Source of the DNA: an uncultured Collinsella sp.
Lineage (GTDB): Bacteria > Actinomycetota > Coriobacteriia > Coriobacteriales > Coriobacteriaceae
Assembly (NCBI GenBank): GCA_934654585.1
Contig: CAKUGF010000003.1
Span: 62,001-126,000, forward strand
Direction of reading: 5' to 3'
Length of the DNA: 64,000 nucleotides
In this document: in pieces, positions 42,386 to 50,000 of the stretch
How the letters are laid out: each line of letters starts with the position of its first letter
Numbering within the stretch: position 1 is the stretch's first letter
Notes under the pieces: generated by a model
Databases searched by the model: none
Seen by the model: the letters and a program-made list of their open reading frames with translations, nothing else
Told to the model about the DNA's origin: nothing
Program-made: the position numbers and the translations under genes

Positions 42386-43268
42386 CCAGACCAGCTCCCT
42401 TCAGAGCATCGGTGAGTGCAGCGCGCGTGTCGTCGGCCATGGGGCACAGCGGCATGCGGTAGTTGGCTTCGATCATACCCATCTGCGCAAGTGCTTCCTT
42501 AACGGGAATGGGGTTGACCTCGCTAAAGAGGGCGTTGATGAGCGGCTGGCCGGCAATTTGGATGTCGCGGGCACGTGCCACGTCGCCATCCAAATAAGCG
42601 CGGCACATATCGTGCACGAGTTGCGGTTGCACGTCGGCCCACACGCTGATGGTGCCCGAGGCGCCCAGGCTCATGAGCGGCACGGTGAGCGCGTCCTCGC
42701 CCGAATACATGCGGAAGTCGTCGGACAGCAGATGTGCGATCTTGGCGGCAAAGGCGACGTTACCCGAGGCCTCTTTAATGCCCATGATGTTGGGGTGCGC
42801 GGCCAGGCGCTCCACATTGCGCTCGCTGATGCCGCAACCGCAACGGCCGGGGATGTTGTATAGGATGCAGGGGATATCCACGGCGTCTGCAACGGTCTTA
42901 AAGTGCTGGTAGATGCCCTCTTCGTTGGACTTGTTGTAGTAGGGGGTAATGAGCAGCAAGCCGTCGGCTCCCAAGCCCTGGTAGGTGAGCGACTTGGTGA
43001 GCATCGTCTGTGTGGAGTTGGAGCCCGAGCCGGCGATGACGGGGATACGGCCTGCGACCTGCTTGACCACGGCGGCGACAACGGAGTTGTCCTCGTCATC
43101 GGTCATCGTGGCGCTCTCGCCGGTGGTGCCCAGGGCGAGAATAGCGTCGGTGCCGTTTTGCAGGTGGAAATCGACCAGGCGCTCGAGCGCGTCGAAGTCG
43201 ACGCTACCGTCCTTTTTAAACGGCGTGACGAGGGCGACGATCGAGCCCTCGAGATTGCGGACATCCAT
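42378..43268 (-). CDS. dapA: Dihydrodipicolinate synthase module with its own internal start
   Basis: A 296-residue class I aldolase that condenses pyruvate with aspartate semialdehyde. The pyruvate-binding threonines and GTTGESATMTDDE loop, the Tyr in LLITPYYNKSNEEGIYQHF, YNIPGRCGCGI and the Schiff-base Lys in IMGIKEASGN are present. ATG 43268 has AAGGAG with good spacing inside the lysA-dapA frame, so independent translation is plausible. The same residues are the C-terminal part of the 769-residue frame starting at 44687. Which product is made cannot be decided from sequence. Confidence 0.85.
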   Translation of the reverse strand: MDVRNLEGSIVALVTPFKKDGSVDFDALERLVDFHLQNGTDAILALGTTGESATMTDDEDNSVVAAVVKQVAGRIPVIAGSGSNSTQTMLTKSLTYQGLGADGLLLITPYYNKSNEEGIYQHFKTVADAVDIPCILYNIPGRCGCGISERNVERLAAHPNIMGIKEASGNVAFAAKIAHLLSDDFRMYSGEDALTVPLMSLGASGTISVWADVQPQLVHDMCRAYLDGDVARARDIQIAGQPLINALFSEVNPIPVKEALAQMGMIEANYRMPLCPMADDTRAALTDALKGAGLVD

Positions 43269-44687
43269 ATTCTTCTCCTTCGCTTCTGCGATCTGGATGC
43301 GTTTGTTCCATTGGGCAGCGACTGCCAGGCGCTCGTCCTGAGCACGACGGCGGGCGCTTTCGGCGCGCGATTTGGCCAGCAACTCGCGTCCGCACGGCAG
43401 CACGTCGAGCGTGGCGAAGTAGTCGCCCGGGCGCTCGGCACGACGGATAAGATCCGCCGAGCCGTCGGGACGCAGCAATACCTCGGCAGAGCGCAGGCGC
43501 CCGTTGTAGTTGTAGCCCATGGAGTAGCCATGTGCGCCCGTATCGTGAATCACGAGCAGGTCGCCCATATCGATCTGCGGCAGCTCGCGGTCGATGGCGA
43601 ACTTGTCGTTGTTTTCGCACAGGTTGCCCGTGATGTCATACGCGTTCGTGACCGGTGCTGCAGTCTTGTCGGCGCCACCCGGCTGACCCATCACCGTAAT
43701 GTGGTGGTAGGCACCATACATAGCTGGACGAATGAGGTCGACGGCGCTTGCGTCCACGCCGATATAGTCCTTGTAAATCTGCTTCTCGTGGATGGCCTTG
43801 GTGACCAGGCAGCCGTAGGGGCCCATCATAAAGCGGCCCATCTCGGTGCAGATCGCCACATTGCCCATGCCGGCGGGGACCAGAATCTCGTCGTAGGCCG
43901 CGTGTACGCCCTCGCCGATGGCGTGGATGTCGTTAGCCTGCTGCTCGGGCAGGTAGGGGATACCCACACCGCCGGACAGATTGATAAAGGCGACATGTGC
44001 GCCGGTCTCATGCTCCAAGCGCACGGCAAGTTCAAAGAGGATGCGTGCGAGCTTGGGATAGTAGTCGTTAGTGACGGTGTTACTGGCAAGGAAGGCATGG
44101 ATGCCAAAATTCTCGGCGCCCTTGGCCTTGAGCATGCGGAAAGCCTCAAAGAGCTGCTCGGTGGTCATGCCGTACTTGGAGTCACCGGGGTTGTCCATGA
44201 TGCCGTTGGAGAGCTGGAACAGGCCGCCCGGATTAAAGCGGCAGCTGACTGTCTTGGGGATGGGGCCCGCGACGCGCTCAAAGAACTCGATGTGGCTGAT
44301 GTCGTCAAAGTTGACGATGGCGCCCAGTTTATCTGCAAGGGCAAAGTCCGCCGCCGGCGTGTCGTTGGACGAGAACATGATGTCGTGTCCCGTGATGCCC
44401 AGTGAACGGGCAATCATGAGCTCGGTATAGCTCGAGCAATCGCAGCCGCAGCCGTATTCGTTGAGAATGGAGATGAGCGCCGGGTTGGGATTGGCCTTGA
44501 CGGCAAAGTATTCCTTAAAGCCCGGGTTCCATGCGAAGGCGTCGCGCACTTCTTGCATGTTGCGGCGGATGCCCGCCTCGTCGTATAGGTGAAACGGCGT
44601 GGGGAACTGCTCGACGATATGCTCGAGCGTCTCCTTGTCCACAAACGGCTGCTTGGCCGCATATGCCTCGTTGGGGGTCAATGCCAT
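42378..44687 (-). CDS. lysA: Diaminopimelate decarboxylase fused in frame to dihydrodipicolinate synthase (LysA-DapA)
   Basis: One 769-residue open frame. Residues 1 to about 460 are LysA, the PLP enzyme converting meso-DAP to lysine: FPTPFHLYDEAGIRRNMQEV, FKEYFAVKANPNPALISILNEYGCGCDCSSYTELMIA (PLP Lys), and GDLLVIHDTGAHGYSMGYNYNGRLR. Residues 474-769 are a complete DapA (MDVRNLEGSIVALVTPFKKDG...). No stop separates them. An AAGGAGAAG ribosome site precedes the DapA Met, so the cell may make a fusion, a separate DapA, or both. The linker QWNKRIQIAEAKEKN is short and charged. First gene behind a lysine riboswitch. Confidence 0.88.
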   Translation of the reverse strand: MALTPNEAYAAKQPFVDKETLEHIVEQFPTPFHLYDEAGIRRNMQEVRDAFAWNPGFKEYFAVKANPNPALISILNEYGCGCDCSSYTELMIARSLGITGHDIMFSSNDTPAADFALADKLGAIVNFDDISHIEFFERVAGPIPKTVSCRFNPGGLFQLSNGIMDNPGDSKYGMTTEQLFEAFRMLKAKGAENFGIHAFLASNTVTNDYYPKLARILFELAVRLEHETGAHVAFINLSGGVGIPYLPEQQANDIHAIGEGVHAAYDEILVPAGMGNVAICTEMGRFMMGPYGCLVTKAIHEKQIYKDYIGVDASAVDLIRPAMYGAYHHITVMGQPGGADKTAAPVTNAYDITGNLCENNDKFAIDRELPQIDMGDLLVIHDTGAHGYSMGYNYNGRLRSAEVLLRPDGSADLIRRAERPGDYFATLDVLPCGRELLAKSRAESARRRAQDERLAVAAQWNKRIQIAEAKEKNMDVRNLEGSIVALVTPFKKDGSVDFDALERLVDFHLQNGTDAILALGTTGESATMTDDEDNSVVAAVVKQVAGRIPVIAGSGSNSTQTMLTKSLTYQGLGADGLLLITPYYNKSNEEGIYQHFKTVADAVDIPCILYNIPGRCGCGISERNVERLAAHPNIMGIKEASGNVAFAAKIAHLLSDDFRMYSGEDALTVPLMSLGASGTISVWADVQPQLVHDMCRAYLDGDVARARDIQIAGQPLINALFSEVNPIPVKEALAQMGMIEANYRMPLCPMADDTRAALTDALKGAGLVD

Positions 44688-44701
44688 GTCCCGTAAACCT
44701 C

Positions 44702-44764
44702 GCTATCCAGACGGCGCCATCGGCGCATCGAATCCGCATAGCGTGGACCCAATGTCCGGATAGC
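44702..44764 (-). promoter_or_regulatory. Expression-platform hairpin between lysine riboswitch and lysA
   Basis: GCTATCCAGAC (44702-44712) and GTCCGGATAGC (44754-44764) pair over 11 bp with one wobble; an inner GGCGCC-type stem lies between. It ends next to GCGAGG, the likely lysA ribosome site, and lacks a T-run, so translation control is more likely than termination. Confidence 0.55.
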
Positions 44765-44781
44765 GCTCCCGCATTGCTGCA

Positions 44782-44920
44782 GACAGTCCTGCGGGTGTTT
44801 CCCGCAGGCCCACCAGGTCGTTCGTGCCCGAAAAACCCAGTTCGGCGGGTTTCGCCTCCCCGCGGGGTCAAAGTCTGCCGACTCGCCCGCGGCTCTTCGT
44901 GCCCGCGCCTCTATCAAGTG
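44782..44920 (-). promoter_or_regulatory. Lysine riboswitch aptamer (L box)
   Basis: On the minus strand the leader contains the hallmark GATAGAGGCGCGG at the 5' side (from 44915), a central GGGGAGGCGAAACCCGCCGA-type core with conserved CGCCGAA, a GCCTGCGGG/CCCGCAGG stem and closing ACTGTC (44787-44782) that pairs with the 5' GATAG. This matches the lysine riboswitch consensus and controls the lysA/dapA-dapB-dapH operon. Confidence 0.85.
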
Positions 44921-44926
44921 GTAAAG

Positions 44927-44955
44927 ACCCTACCACGTTGCACTTTACCAAACAA
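44927..44955 (-). promoter_or_regulatory. Probable promoter of the lysine operon
   Basis: Minus-strand TTGTTT (44955-44950) and TAGGGT (44932-44927) with 17-nt spacing, just upstream of the riboswitch. A GGTAAAG/CTTTACC palindrome (44920-44949) overlaps it. Confidence 0.4.
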
Positions 44956-45065
44956 GAGTATTCGTATATAACGTTTAAAAAATGCAGGGATATGCTGGAA
45001 ATAAGGGCGCGGCAATCTTGCGGCACAATAGGTGACAACCGAATTGTCCCATGAAAGGAATTCCT

Positions 45066-46253
45066 ATGACCGAGCTCCAAGAACTCCGTCGTTATCGTCG
45101 CGACCTGCATCGCATTCCGGAGCTCGACTTCGATCTTCCGCAGACGATCGCCTATATCGAGGGTGTGCTCGCTCCGCTTGCCTGCGAGGTGACCCATCCG
45201 TGTCCGAGCTGCGTCTGCGCCTTCTTCGATGCCGGTGTGGGCGCTGCGCACGCCATGGCGATTCGTGCCGACATGGACGCCCTGCCTATCGCGGAGGCGA
45301 CGGGTGTTGATTTCGCCTCGACGCATCTCGGCAAGATGCACGCTTGCGGCCACGATGGCCATATGGCCATGGCGCTCGCGGCAGCGACTTTTGTCGACCG
45401 TACGATCCGTGAGCAGCCAGGCGTCATCAAACGCAACGTGCTCTTTGTGTTTCAGCCGGCCGAGGAAACGACCGGTGGCGCCAAGACGGTATGCGAGAGT
45501 GGCGTGTTTGAGCGTTACGGGGCCGATCGCATCTTCGGCTTCCACGTGTGGCCCGATCTGCCCGCCGGCACGTTGGCGAGCTGTTCCGGTCCACTGCTGG
45601 CGCGCTCGAGCGAGACACACATTCATATCCATGGCGCGAGTATCCATATCGCCAAGACCTACGGCGTTCCGGTCGAGGAATCGCACGATGCGGCGCTGGC
45701 AGCAGCCAAGTTCTTGGTTGCCGAGCGCGAGCTGATGGACGAGTTGGGTGCCGACGAGCCCTGCATTGGTAAGTTCGGCCTGCTGCAGGCCGGCACCGTC
45801 TGCAATGCGGTGGCGGGGGAGGCCCATGTTGCGGGCAGCTTGCGCGTGTTTACGGACGATATGTTCGACCGCGCACGCGAAGGCGTACGCCGTGTGCTCG
45901 ATGAAGCATGCGCTGCAACGGGATGCACGTACGATCTCGATTTTGCCGAGGGCTATCCGCCGGTCGATAACGACCCCAAGCTGTTCGCCCACATTGCGCC
46001 TGCCTTGTCCGAGCTGCAACTTGTGGACGAGCCGCTGTTAATCGCTGAGGATTTCGCGTTCTATCAGCGCCATCTGCCGGGCGTGTTCTTCTTGCTGGGC
46101 ACGGGTGTGCCGGAGGGTCAAGAAAACCCGAGCGATTCGGATGGCTGTCCCACCTATGCCATGAGCGCTCTGCATACCGATACCATGCTCTTTGACGAGG
46201 AAATCCTACTCAAAGGCTTCGATGTCTACAAACGATTGCTTTTGCTTGACTAA
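45066..46253 (+). CDS. M20 family amidohydrolase, possible N-acetyldiaminopimelate deacetylase
   Basis: A 395-residue zinc amidohydrolase of peptidase family M20D. Metal and catalytic motifs are AIRADMDALPIAEATGVDF, HACGHDGHMAMALAAA, FQPAEETTGGAK and the C-terminal ALHTDTMLFDEE. In acetylase-type lysine pathways this family provides N-acetyl-LL-DAP deacetylase; divergent location next to the lysA-dapA-dapB-dapH operon supports that reading, but a hippurate hydrolase-like role is possible. ATG 45066 has AAAGGAATTCCT upstream. Confidence 0.85.
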   Translation: MTELQELRRYRRDLHRIPELDFDLPQTIAYIEGVLAPLACEVTHPCPSCVCAFFDAGVGAAHAMAIRADMDALPIAEATGVDFASTHLGKMHACGHDGHMAMALAAATFVDRTIREQPGVIKRNVLFVFQPAEETTGGAKTVCESGVFERYGADRIFGFHVWPDLPAGTLASCSGPLLARSSETHIHIHGASIHIAKTYGVPVEESHDAALAAAKFLVAERELMDELGADEPCIGKFGLLQAGTVCNAVAGEAHVAGSLRVFTDDMFDRAREGVRRVLDEACAATGCTYDLDFAEGYPPVDNDPKLFAHIAPALSELQLVDEPLLIAEDFAFYQRHLPGVFFLLGTGVPEGQENPSDSDGCPTYAMSALHTDTMLFDEEILLKGFDVYKRLLLLD

Positions 46254-46298
46254 GGCGTGAAGGATTATTTGTTCTAGAAAACACGAACAAACGTACGA

Positions 46299-46344
46299 TA
46301 TAATAGAGATGTAAGTCTATAGAAACGTTTGACGTTACTAACGT
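46299..46344 (+). promoter_or_regulatory. Promoter/operator region of the HigBA module
   Basis: A -10-like TATAAT (46299-46304) is followed by the palindrome ACGTTA-C-TAACGT (46332-46344) just before the toxin start, suiting binding by the HigA-type antitoxin. Confidence 0.5.
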
Positions 46345-46355
46345 AAGGCGATACT

Positions 46356-46637
46356 ATGATAGCATCGTATAAAGATGAGGATACCGAACGCTTTGCCATG
46401 GGTGTGCGGGTCAGGAGGTTCGTGCCCTTTGAGCGTGTTGCGTTGAGGAAGATTCGCCAACTGCAGGTTTGTGCTTCGCTTGATGATCTTCGCGTTCCAC
46501 CGGGCAACCGCCTTGAAGCGCTGAAGGGCGATCGTGTCGGTCAATACAGTATCCGTGTTAACGAGCGCTATCGGGTCTGTTTTGAGTGGAGACAGGAGAT
46601 GGCTTGGAATGTCGAAATCGTCGATTATCACAAGTGA
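46356..46637 (+). CDS. higB: HigB-type toxin (plasmid maintenance killer family)
   Basis: A 93-residue RelE-fold toxin of the HigB group: VPFERVALRKIRQLQVCASLDDLRVPPGNRLEALKGDRVGQYSIRVNERYRVCFEW is the typical core, with toxin placed before antitoxin as in hig modules. It would cleave mRNA on ribosomes. The ribosome site is weak (AAGGCG). The antitoxin start lies inside its 3' end, overlapping by 29 nt. Confidence 0.88.
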   Translation: MIASYKDEDTERFAMGVRVRRFVPFERVALRKIRQLQVCASLDDLRVPPGNRLEALKGDRVGQYSIRVNERYRVCFEWRQEMAWNVEIVDYHK

Positions 46638-46950
46638 TGAGACTTCGGCCGATTTGTTGTCGCCGGTGACTCCTGGTGAGCTTCTCAAAGAGGAGTTTCT
46701 TGTTCCCATGGGCATTTCTCAATATCGCCTTGCGAAAGAGACCGGGATTCCGGCTCAACGCATTGGGCAGATTATCTTGGGAAGGCGTCGTGTGACGGCC
46801 GACACCGACCTCCGTCTTTGCCGTTATTTTGGCCTGACGGATGGTTATTGGCTGCGCGCTCAGGTGGCGTTTGACCTTGAGGCCGAGAAAAGGCGGGTCG
46901 AACCGGAACTCGATAAGATCGTTCCTGTTCAGCAGGCCATCGCACTGTAG
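46609..46950 (+). CDS. higA: HigA-type antitoxin (XRE family)
   Basis: A 113-residue HTH antitoxin. LSPVTPGELLKEEFLVPMGISQYRLAKETGIPAQRIGQIILGRRRVTADTDLRLCRYFG is the HigA helix-turn-helix region, and GYWLRAQVAFDLEAEKR follows as in the family. ATG 46609 lies within higB behind GGAGAT. It should repress its promoter through the ACGTTA palindrome and neutralise HigB. Confidence 0.9.
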   Translation: MSKSSIITSDETSADLLSPVTPGELLKEEFLVPMGISQYRLAKETGIPAQRIGQIILGRRRVTADTDLRLCRYFGLTDGYWLRAQVAFDLEAEKRRVEPELDKIVPVQQAIAL

Positions 46951-46975
46951 CGCTCAAAGATGATGGGGGGTGGCG

Positions 46976-47299
46976 ATGAGGCGACGCCGACAGTCTTCCG
47001 TATATAGTCCGGGTGGATGCGGGTGTGGCTTGCTACTGCTTCCGGTTATTGCTGTGAGTATTGGCGTGATGTTTGCGCTTGCCGGGTTGGCCGCGGCGGC
47101 GCTCGTGCTGCTGATTGTGGCCATTGGCGTAACGGTCTGGCTGTGCCGTTCTCGCGAGCAACGTCGTGCCGATGGTAAGACCAATGTCGGCTGGGTCGTA
47201 TTCCTGGTCATTGCGTACCCGCTGAGTGTCAGCTACCTGGTGTTCTTTGTCCTGTTGATGATTAGTGCCTTTACCGGGGAATCCGTCACGGTGGGTTGA
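46976..47299 (+). CDS. Small membrane protein, unknown function
   Basis: A 107-residue protein with a basic N-terminus (MRRRRQSSVYSPGGCGCG) and three predicted helices: LLLLPVIAVSIGVMFALAGLAAAALVLLIVAIGVTVWLC, then a charged loop (RSREQRRADGKTN) and VGWVVFLVIAYPLSVSYLVFFVLLMI. No family recognised. ATG 46976 has GGGGGG seven bases upstream; GTG 46970 is also in frame. It lies 25 nt after higA, although functional linkage is doubtful. Confidence 0.65.
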   Translation: MRRRRQSSVYSPGGCGCGLLLLPVIAVSIGVMFALAGLAAAALVLLIVAIGVTVWLCRSREQRRADGKTNVGWVVFLVIAYPLSVSYLVFFVLLMISAFTGESVTVG

Positions 47300-47460
47300 T
47301 GCGCTGCCAGCAGACGGTCGTGCAAAGTGCGTTTGCTCGGCGTTTGGATAACCGCATCGGCCGTTTATCGCAACTTTAGCTCCCAGCTAATGAATTTGAG
47401 CTCGCTGCCTTCTACGATGTGCTGTGTGCCGGCACGGTAGCCGGATCGTAGGAAGGATGC

Positions 47461-48006
47461 ATGATGAATAAGCTCGAAAACGAAGTGCTGCTGAGCCGTC
47501 GCGCTGCGCTTGGCGCATTCGCCACTGTCACCTTGGGAACCGCCGGCCTTCTTGCCGGATGCGGTAGCGATAAAGCGACCGTCACCGAGGACGCCGGCGA
47601 TGGCGACAAGAAGGAAGAGGCGAAGAAGGAAGAGCAGTCCACGACTGACCTCGCCGTCGGCACGGCGGTGACCACGGCTGCCGGCCTTTCCGTTGTCGTC
47701 GATTCCGTCCAGACCGGTCTCACTAATTATGACGGCTCGACCATGACGGGCATCCATGTCACGTACGTCAACAATGGCGACGAGGGTGCGGACTACAATG
47801 TCTACGATTGGAAGGGCGAGGACGCCAACGGCGCCCAGCAAAACCAGGGGTACTACAGCGAGGGCTCCGATGAGCTGCAATCCGGCACCCTTGCCGCCGC
47901 CGGCTCCGTGGCGGGCAATATCTATTTTGATGGCGACATCAAGAAGGCGCTCTATTTTGCCAACATGTTTGATAAGTCCGCGACTGCAAGCTGGGTGCTC
48001 GCCTAG
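47461..48006 (+). CDS. Lipoprotein with DUF4352-like domain
   Basis: A 181-residue exported lipoprotein. The signal LSRRAALGAFATVTLGTAGLLAGC carries twin arginines and a lipobox, suggesting Tat export and lipidation. A Lys/Glu-rich linker (GDKKEEAKKEEQS) precedes a beta-sandwich resembling the DUF4352 fold (AAGLSVVVDSVQTGLTN... MTGIHVTYVNNGDEGADYNVYDWKGEDANG). Function unknown; such domains often bind or sense ligands outside the cell. Start ATG 47461 or 47464; GGAAGG is close upstream. Confidence 0.75.
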   Translation: MMNKLENEVLLSRRAALGAFATVTLGTAGLLAGCGSDKATVTEDAGDGDKKEEAKKEEQSTTDLAVGTAVTTAAGLSVVVDSVQTGLTNYDGSTMTGIHVTYVNNGDEGADYNVYDWKGEDANGAQQNQGYYSEGSDELQSGTLAAAGSVAGNIYFDGDIKKALYFANMFDKSATASWVLA

Positions 48007-48045
48007 TATGTCGCTACCGTTGCGCCGCATGGGAGGTGAGGCCGT

Positions 48046-48468
48046 ATGCCCGACAAAAAGCTGACTGACGAGTTGCTCAATGAGCTTCTCGACGCGCCAA
48101 ACATCGATGGCTATATCAAGGAACACGACTTTGCCGCCCCGTCGCTTTCGAACTACCTTAAGCAGCTGTTGCAGGAAAAGGGTCTGGAGCGTTCGCGCGT
48201 GGTGCGTATGGCCGACCTCAATGAGACCTTTGGATATCAGATCTTTACCGGCGCGCGCCATCCAAGCCGCAATAAGGTGCTGCAAATTGCCTTTGCCATG
48301 GCGCTGACGCTCAAGGAGACCAATCGTGCGCTGACGGCAGCCGGGGTGAGCGTCCTCAACTGTAAGGACCGCCGCGATGCGATTATTATCTTTTGCATCG
48401 ACCGCGGCTGCAGTCTGCAGAAGGTCAATGAGGAACTGTATCGCTTTGGCGAGGAAACGGTGAGCTAG
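48046..48468 (+). CDS. XRE-like helix-turn-helix protein paired with a Ser/Thr kinase
   Basis: A 140-residue protein. The central region LSNYLKQLLQEKGLERSRVVRMADLNETFGYQIFTGARHPSRNKVLQIAFAMAL is a helix-turn-helix of the Cro/XRE type, and the C-terminal part (CKDRRDAIIIFCIDRGCSLQKVNEELYRFGEE) matches a family I recall as commonly encoded beside eukaryotic-like kinases in Firmicutes. A membrane Ser/Thr kinase gene follows. It may be a substrate or regulator of that kinase. ATG 48046 has GGAGGTGAGG upstream. Confidence 0.75.
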   Translation: MPDKKLTDELLNELLDAPNIDGYIKEHDFAAPSLSNYLKQLLQEKGLERSRVVRMADLNETFGYQIFTGARHPSRNKVLQIAFAMALTLKETNRALTAAGVSVLNCKDRRDAIIIFCIDRGCSLQKVNEELYRFGEETVS

Positions 48469-48518
48469 CGGCTGCCGATCGGGCTGACGGTAGTGCCGAA
48501 ATGGTATGCAAGCGAACA

Positions 48519-48559
48519 GGGCGCGGATGCCACGGGGTGTCCGCGCCCTGCGCTATGAT
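48519..48559 (+). promoter_or_regulatory. GC hairpin followed by a -10 hexamer before the kinase gene
   Basis: GGGCGCGGA (48519-48527) pairs with TCCGCGCCC (48540-48548); five bases later TATGAT (48554-48559) lies seven bases before ATG 48567. The hairpin can end the upstream message and the hexamer could start a leaderless kinase mRNA. Confidence 0.45.
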
Positions 48560-48566
48560 GGACGCT

Positions 48567-49958
48567 ATGGATACTCAGAGCTCAACATATTCCGACGACG
48601 AGCTGGCGGCAGCGCTCGCCGAGCACTTGGCGTCGCTCGACCGCGATGACAGTTATCGCGTGGAGCGTGTTCTCAAGTGCTCGGATATCGAGACCACCGA
48701 GCTTGTCTACTTTGAGGGCTCTGGTGGTGGCTCGCTTGGCCCCTTCGTTCGCAAACGTATCGATGCTTCCGCCCAGATCGGTGGGGCCTATGAGCGCCTG
48801 TTTGCGGCCCAGCGCGCCGGTCGTCGTTTTGAGCATCTGCCTCGAATCGTCGATTGCCGCCGCGCGGGCGATGAGCTCGACGTGGTGATGGAATATGTCG
48901 AAGGCGAGACGCTCGAGGCATTGGTGGGCCGCCTGGGGGCGACGCCCGATTACGCCCGCGAGCTGTATCCCGTTCTGTGCGATGCAGTGGGCGAACTCCA
49001 TGCCGGCTTTGCGGCGATGGGGGAGGCGGTCTCGCCGGTAATCCATCGCGACCTTAAGCCTTCGAACATCATCGTGTCGGGCGTGAGCTATTCGGCCGAT
49101 GGCGGCATGACCTTCTCGTCACTGGTGATTATCGATTTGGGCATCGCGCGCGTTTGGCGCGACGGTGCCGACGCCGATACCGTCAAGTTTGGCACGCGTT
49201 CCTACGCACCGCCCGAACAGTACGGTTTTGGGCAGACGAGCGTGCGCAGCGATATTTACGCGCTGGGCGCGCTGCTGTTCTTTTGCCTGACGGGGACCGA
49301 TCCCAAACCGGGGCGGGACATGCGTGAGCAATGCAAAGCCCACGGTATTCCAATCCCGTTTGCCGATGTGGTATGCATGGCGATGGCGCTCGATCCGGCC
49401 AAGCGCTTTGCGAGCGCGAAGGCGTTGGGGCATGCTGCACACGCGGCGTACGAGCTGTGCCTGCCCGGGCCATCGCCCGCGATGCCGCCTGCCGCCAATG
49501 CGCCCCGTGTCGTGGTGCCCCGGGTGCCACAGCCTGTTGGCCCCGGACCTTCATCTCTCGCCGATCAGCTTCCGCCGGCTTTGCCCACTCCGTCCAGATG
49601 CGCACGTCTGCTCTCGCGTATCCCCGAACCGGTGGGGCGCATATGGAACGGATGCATCTATGCGGCAACGCTGTTGCTGTTGATGGGTAACCACCTTGCC
49701 GTGTTTTCGCCGACGGGTGAAAACCGCAACTATCCAACGTGGTTTTTGGCGCTTGAGTATTTCTTTATGGTCGACGGCCTGGTGTTGCTCATTGTGTTTG
49801 GCATCATCGATCGCCGTAGGCTCCGACGTCGCTTTCCCATACTCGATCGGTATCGGGGGAATGCCTTTGTCGAGCTATGGCTTAAGGCGCTGGCATTTAT
49901 GGCCGCCGTCATGTGCGTTGTCATTGTTGTCGGCAACGCGACCGGCGTCGTCTCCTAG
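48567..49958 (+). CDS. Membrane-bound serine/threonine protein kinase
   Basis: A 463-residue Hanks-type kinase. ATP-site Lys in FVRKRIDASA, catalytic loop VIHRDLKPSNII, DFG replaced by DLG (VIIDLGIARVW), and the APE/subdomain VIII-IX region SYAPPEQYGFGQTSVRSDIYALGALLFF. After a Pro-rich linker (about 315-360) come three membrane helices at the C-terminus, so the kinase domain faces the cytoplasm and there is no PASTA sensor. No good ribosome site precedes any start; ATG 48567 would suit a leaderless transcript, and ATG 48555/48558 are alternatives. Confidence 0.85.
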   Translation: MDTQSSTYSDDELAAALAEHLASLDRDDSYRVERVLKCSDIETTELVYFEGSGGGSLGPFVRKRIDASAQIGGAYERLFAAQRAGRRFEHLPRIVDCRRAGDELDVVMEYVEGETLEALVGRLGATPDYARELYPVLCDAVGELHAGFAAMGEAVSPVIHRDLKPSNIIVSGVSYSADGGMTFSSLVIIDLGIARVWRDGADADTVKFGTRSYAPPEQYGFGQTSVRSDIYALGALLFFCLTGTDPKPGRDMREQCKAHGIPIPFADVVCMAMALDPAKRFASAKALGHAAHAAYELCLPGPSPAMPPAANAPRVVVPRVPQPVGPGPSSLADQLPPALPTPSRCARLLSRIPEPVGRIWNGCIYAATLLLLMGNHLAVFSPTGENRNYPTWFLALEYFFMVDGLVLLIVFGIIDRRRLRRRFPILDRYRGNAFVELWLKALAFMAAVMCVVIVVGNATGVVS

Positions 49959-49965
49959 ATAAACG

Positions 49966-49992
49966 AAAAAGGGCCCCGATGGGGCCCTTTGC
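49966..49992. terminator. Bidirectional terminator between kinase and hydrolase genes
   Basis: AAAGGGCCCC (49968-49977) and GGGGCCCTTT (49981-49990) with a GAT loop and flanking A-run. Confidence 0.85.
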
Positions 49993-50000
49993 AATAGCGC

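Noticed and set aside
40470..46950. The two type II toxin-antitoxin modules as a mobile defence island
   Set aside because: They are separated by the lysine operon and a deacylase, with no phage, restriction or integrase genes between; independent modules are the simpler reading.
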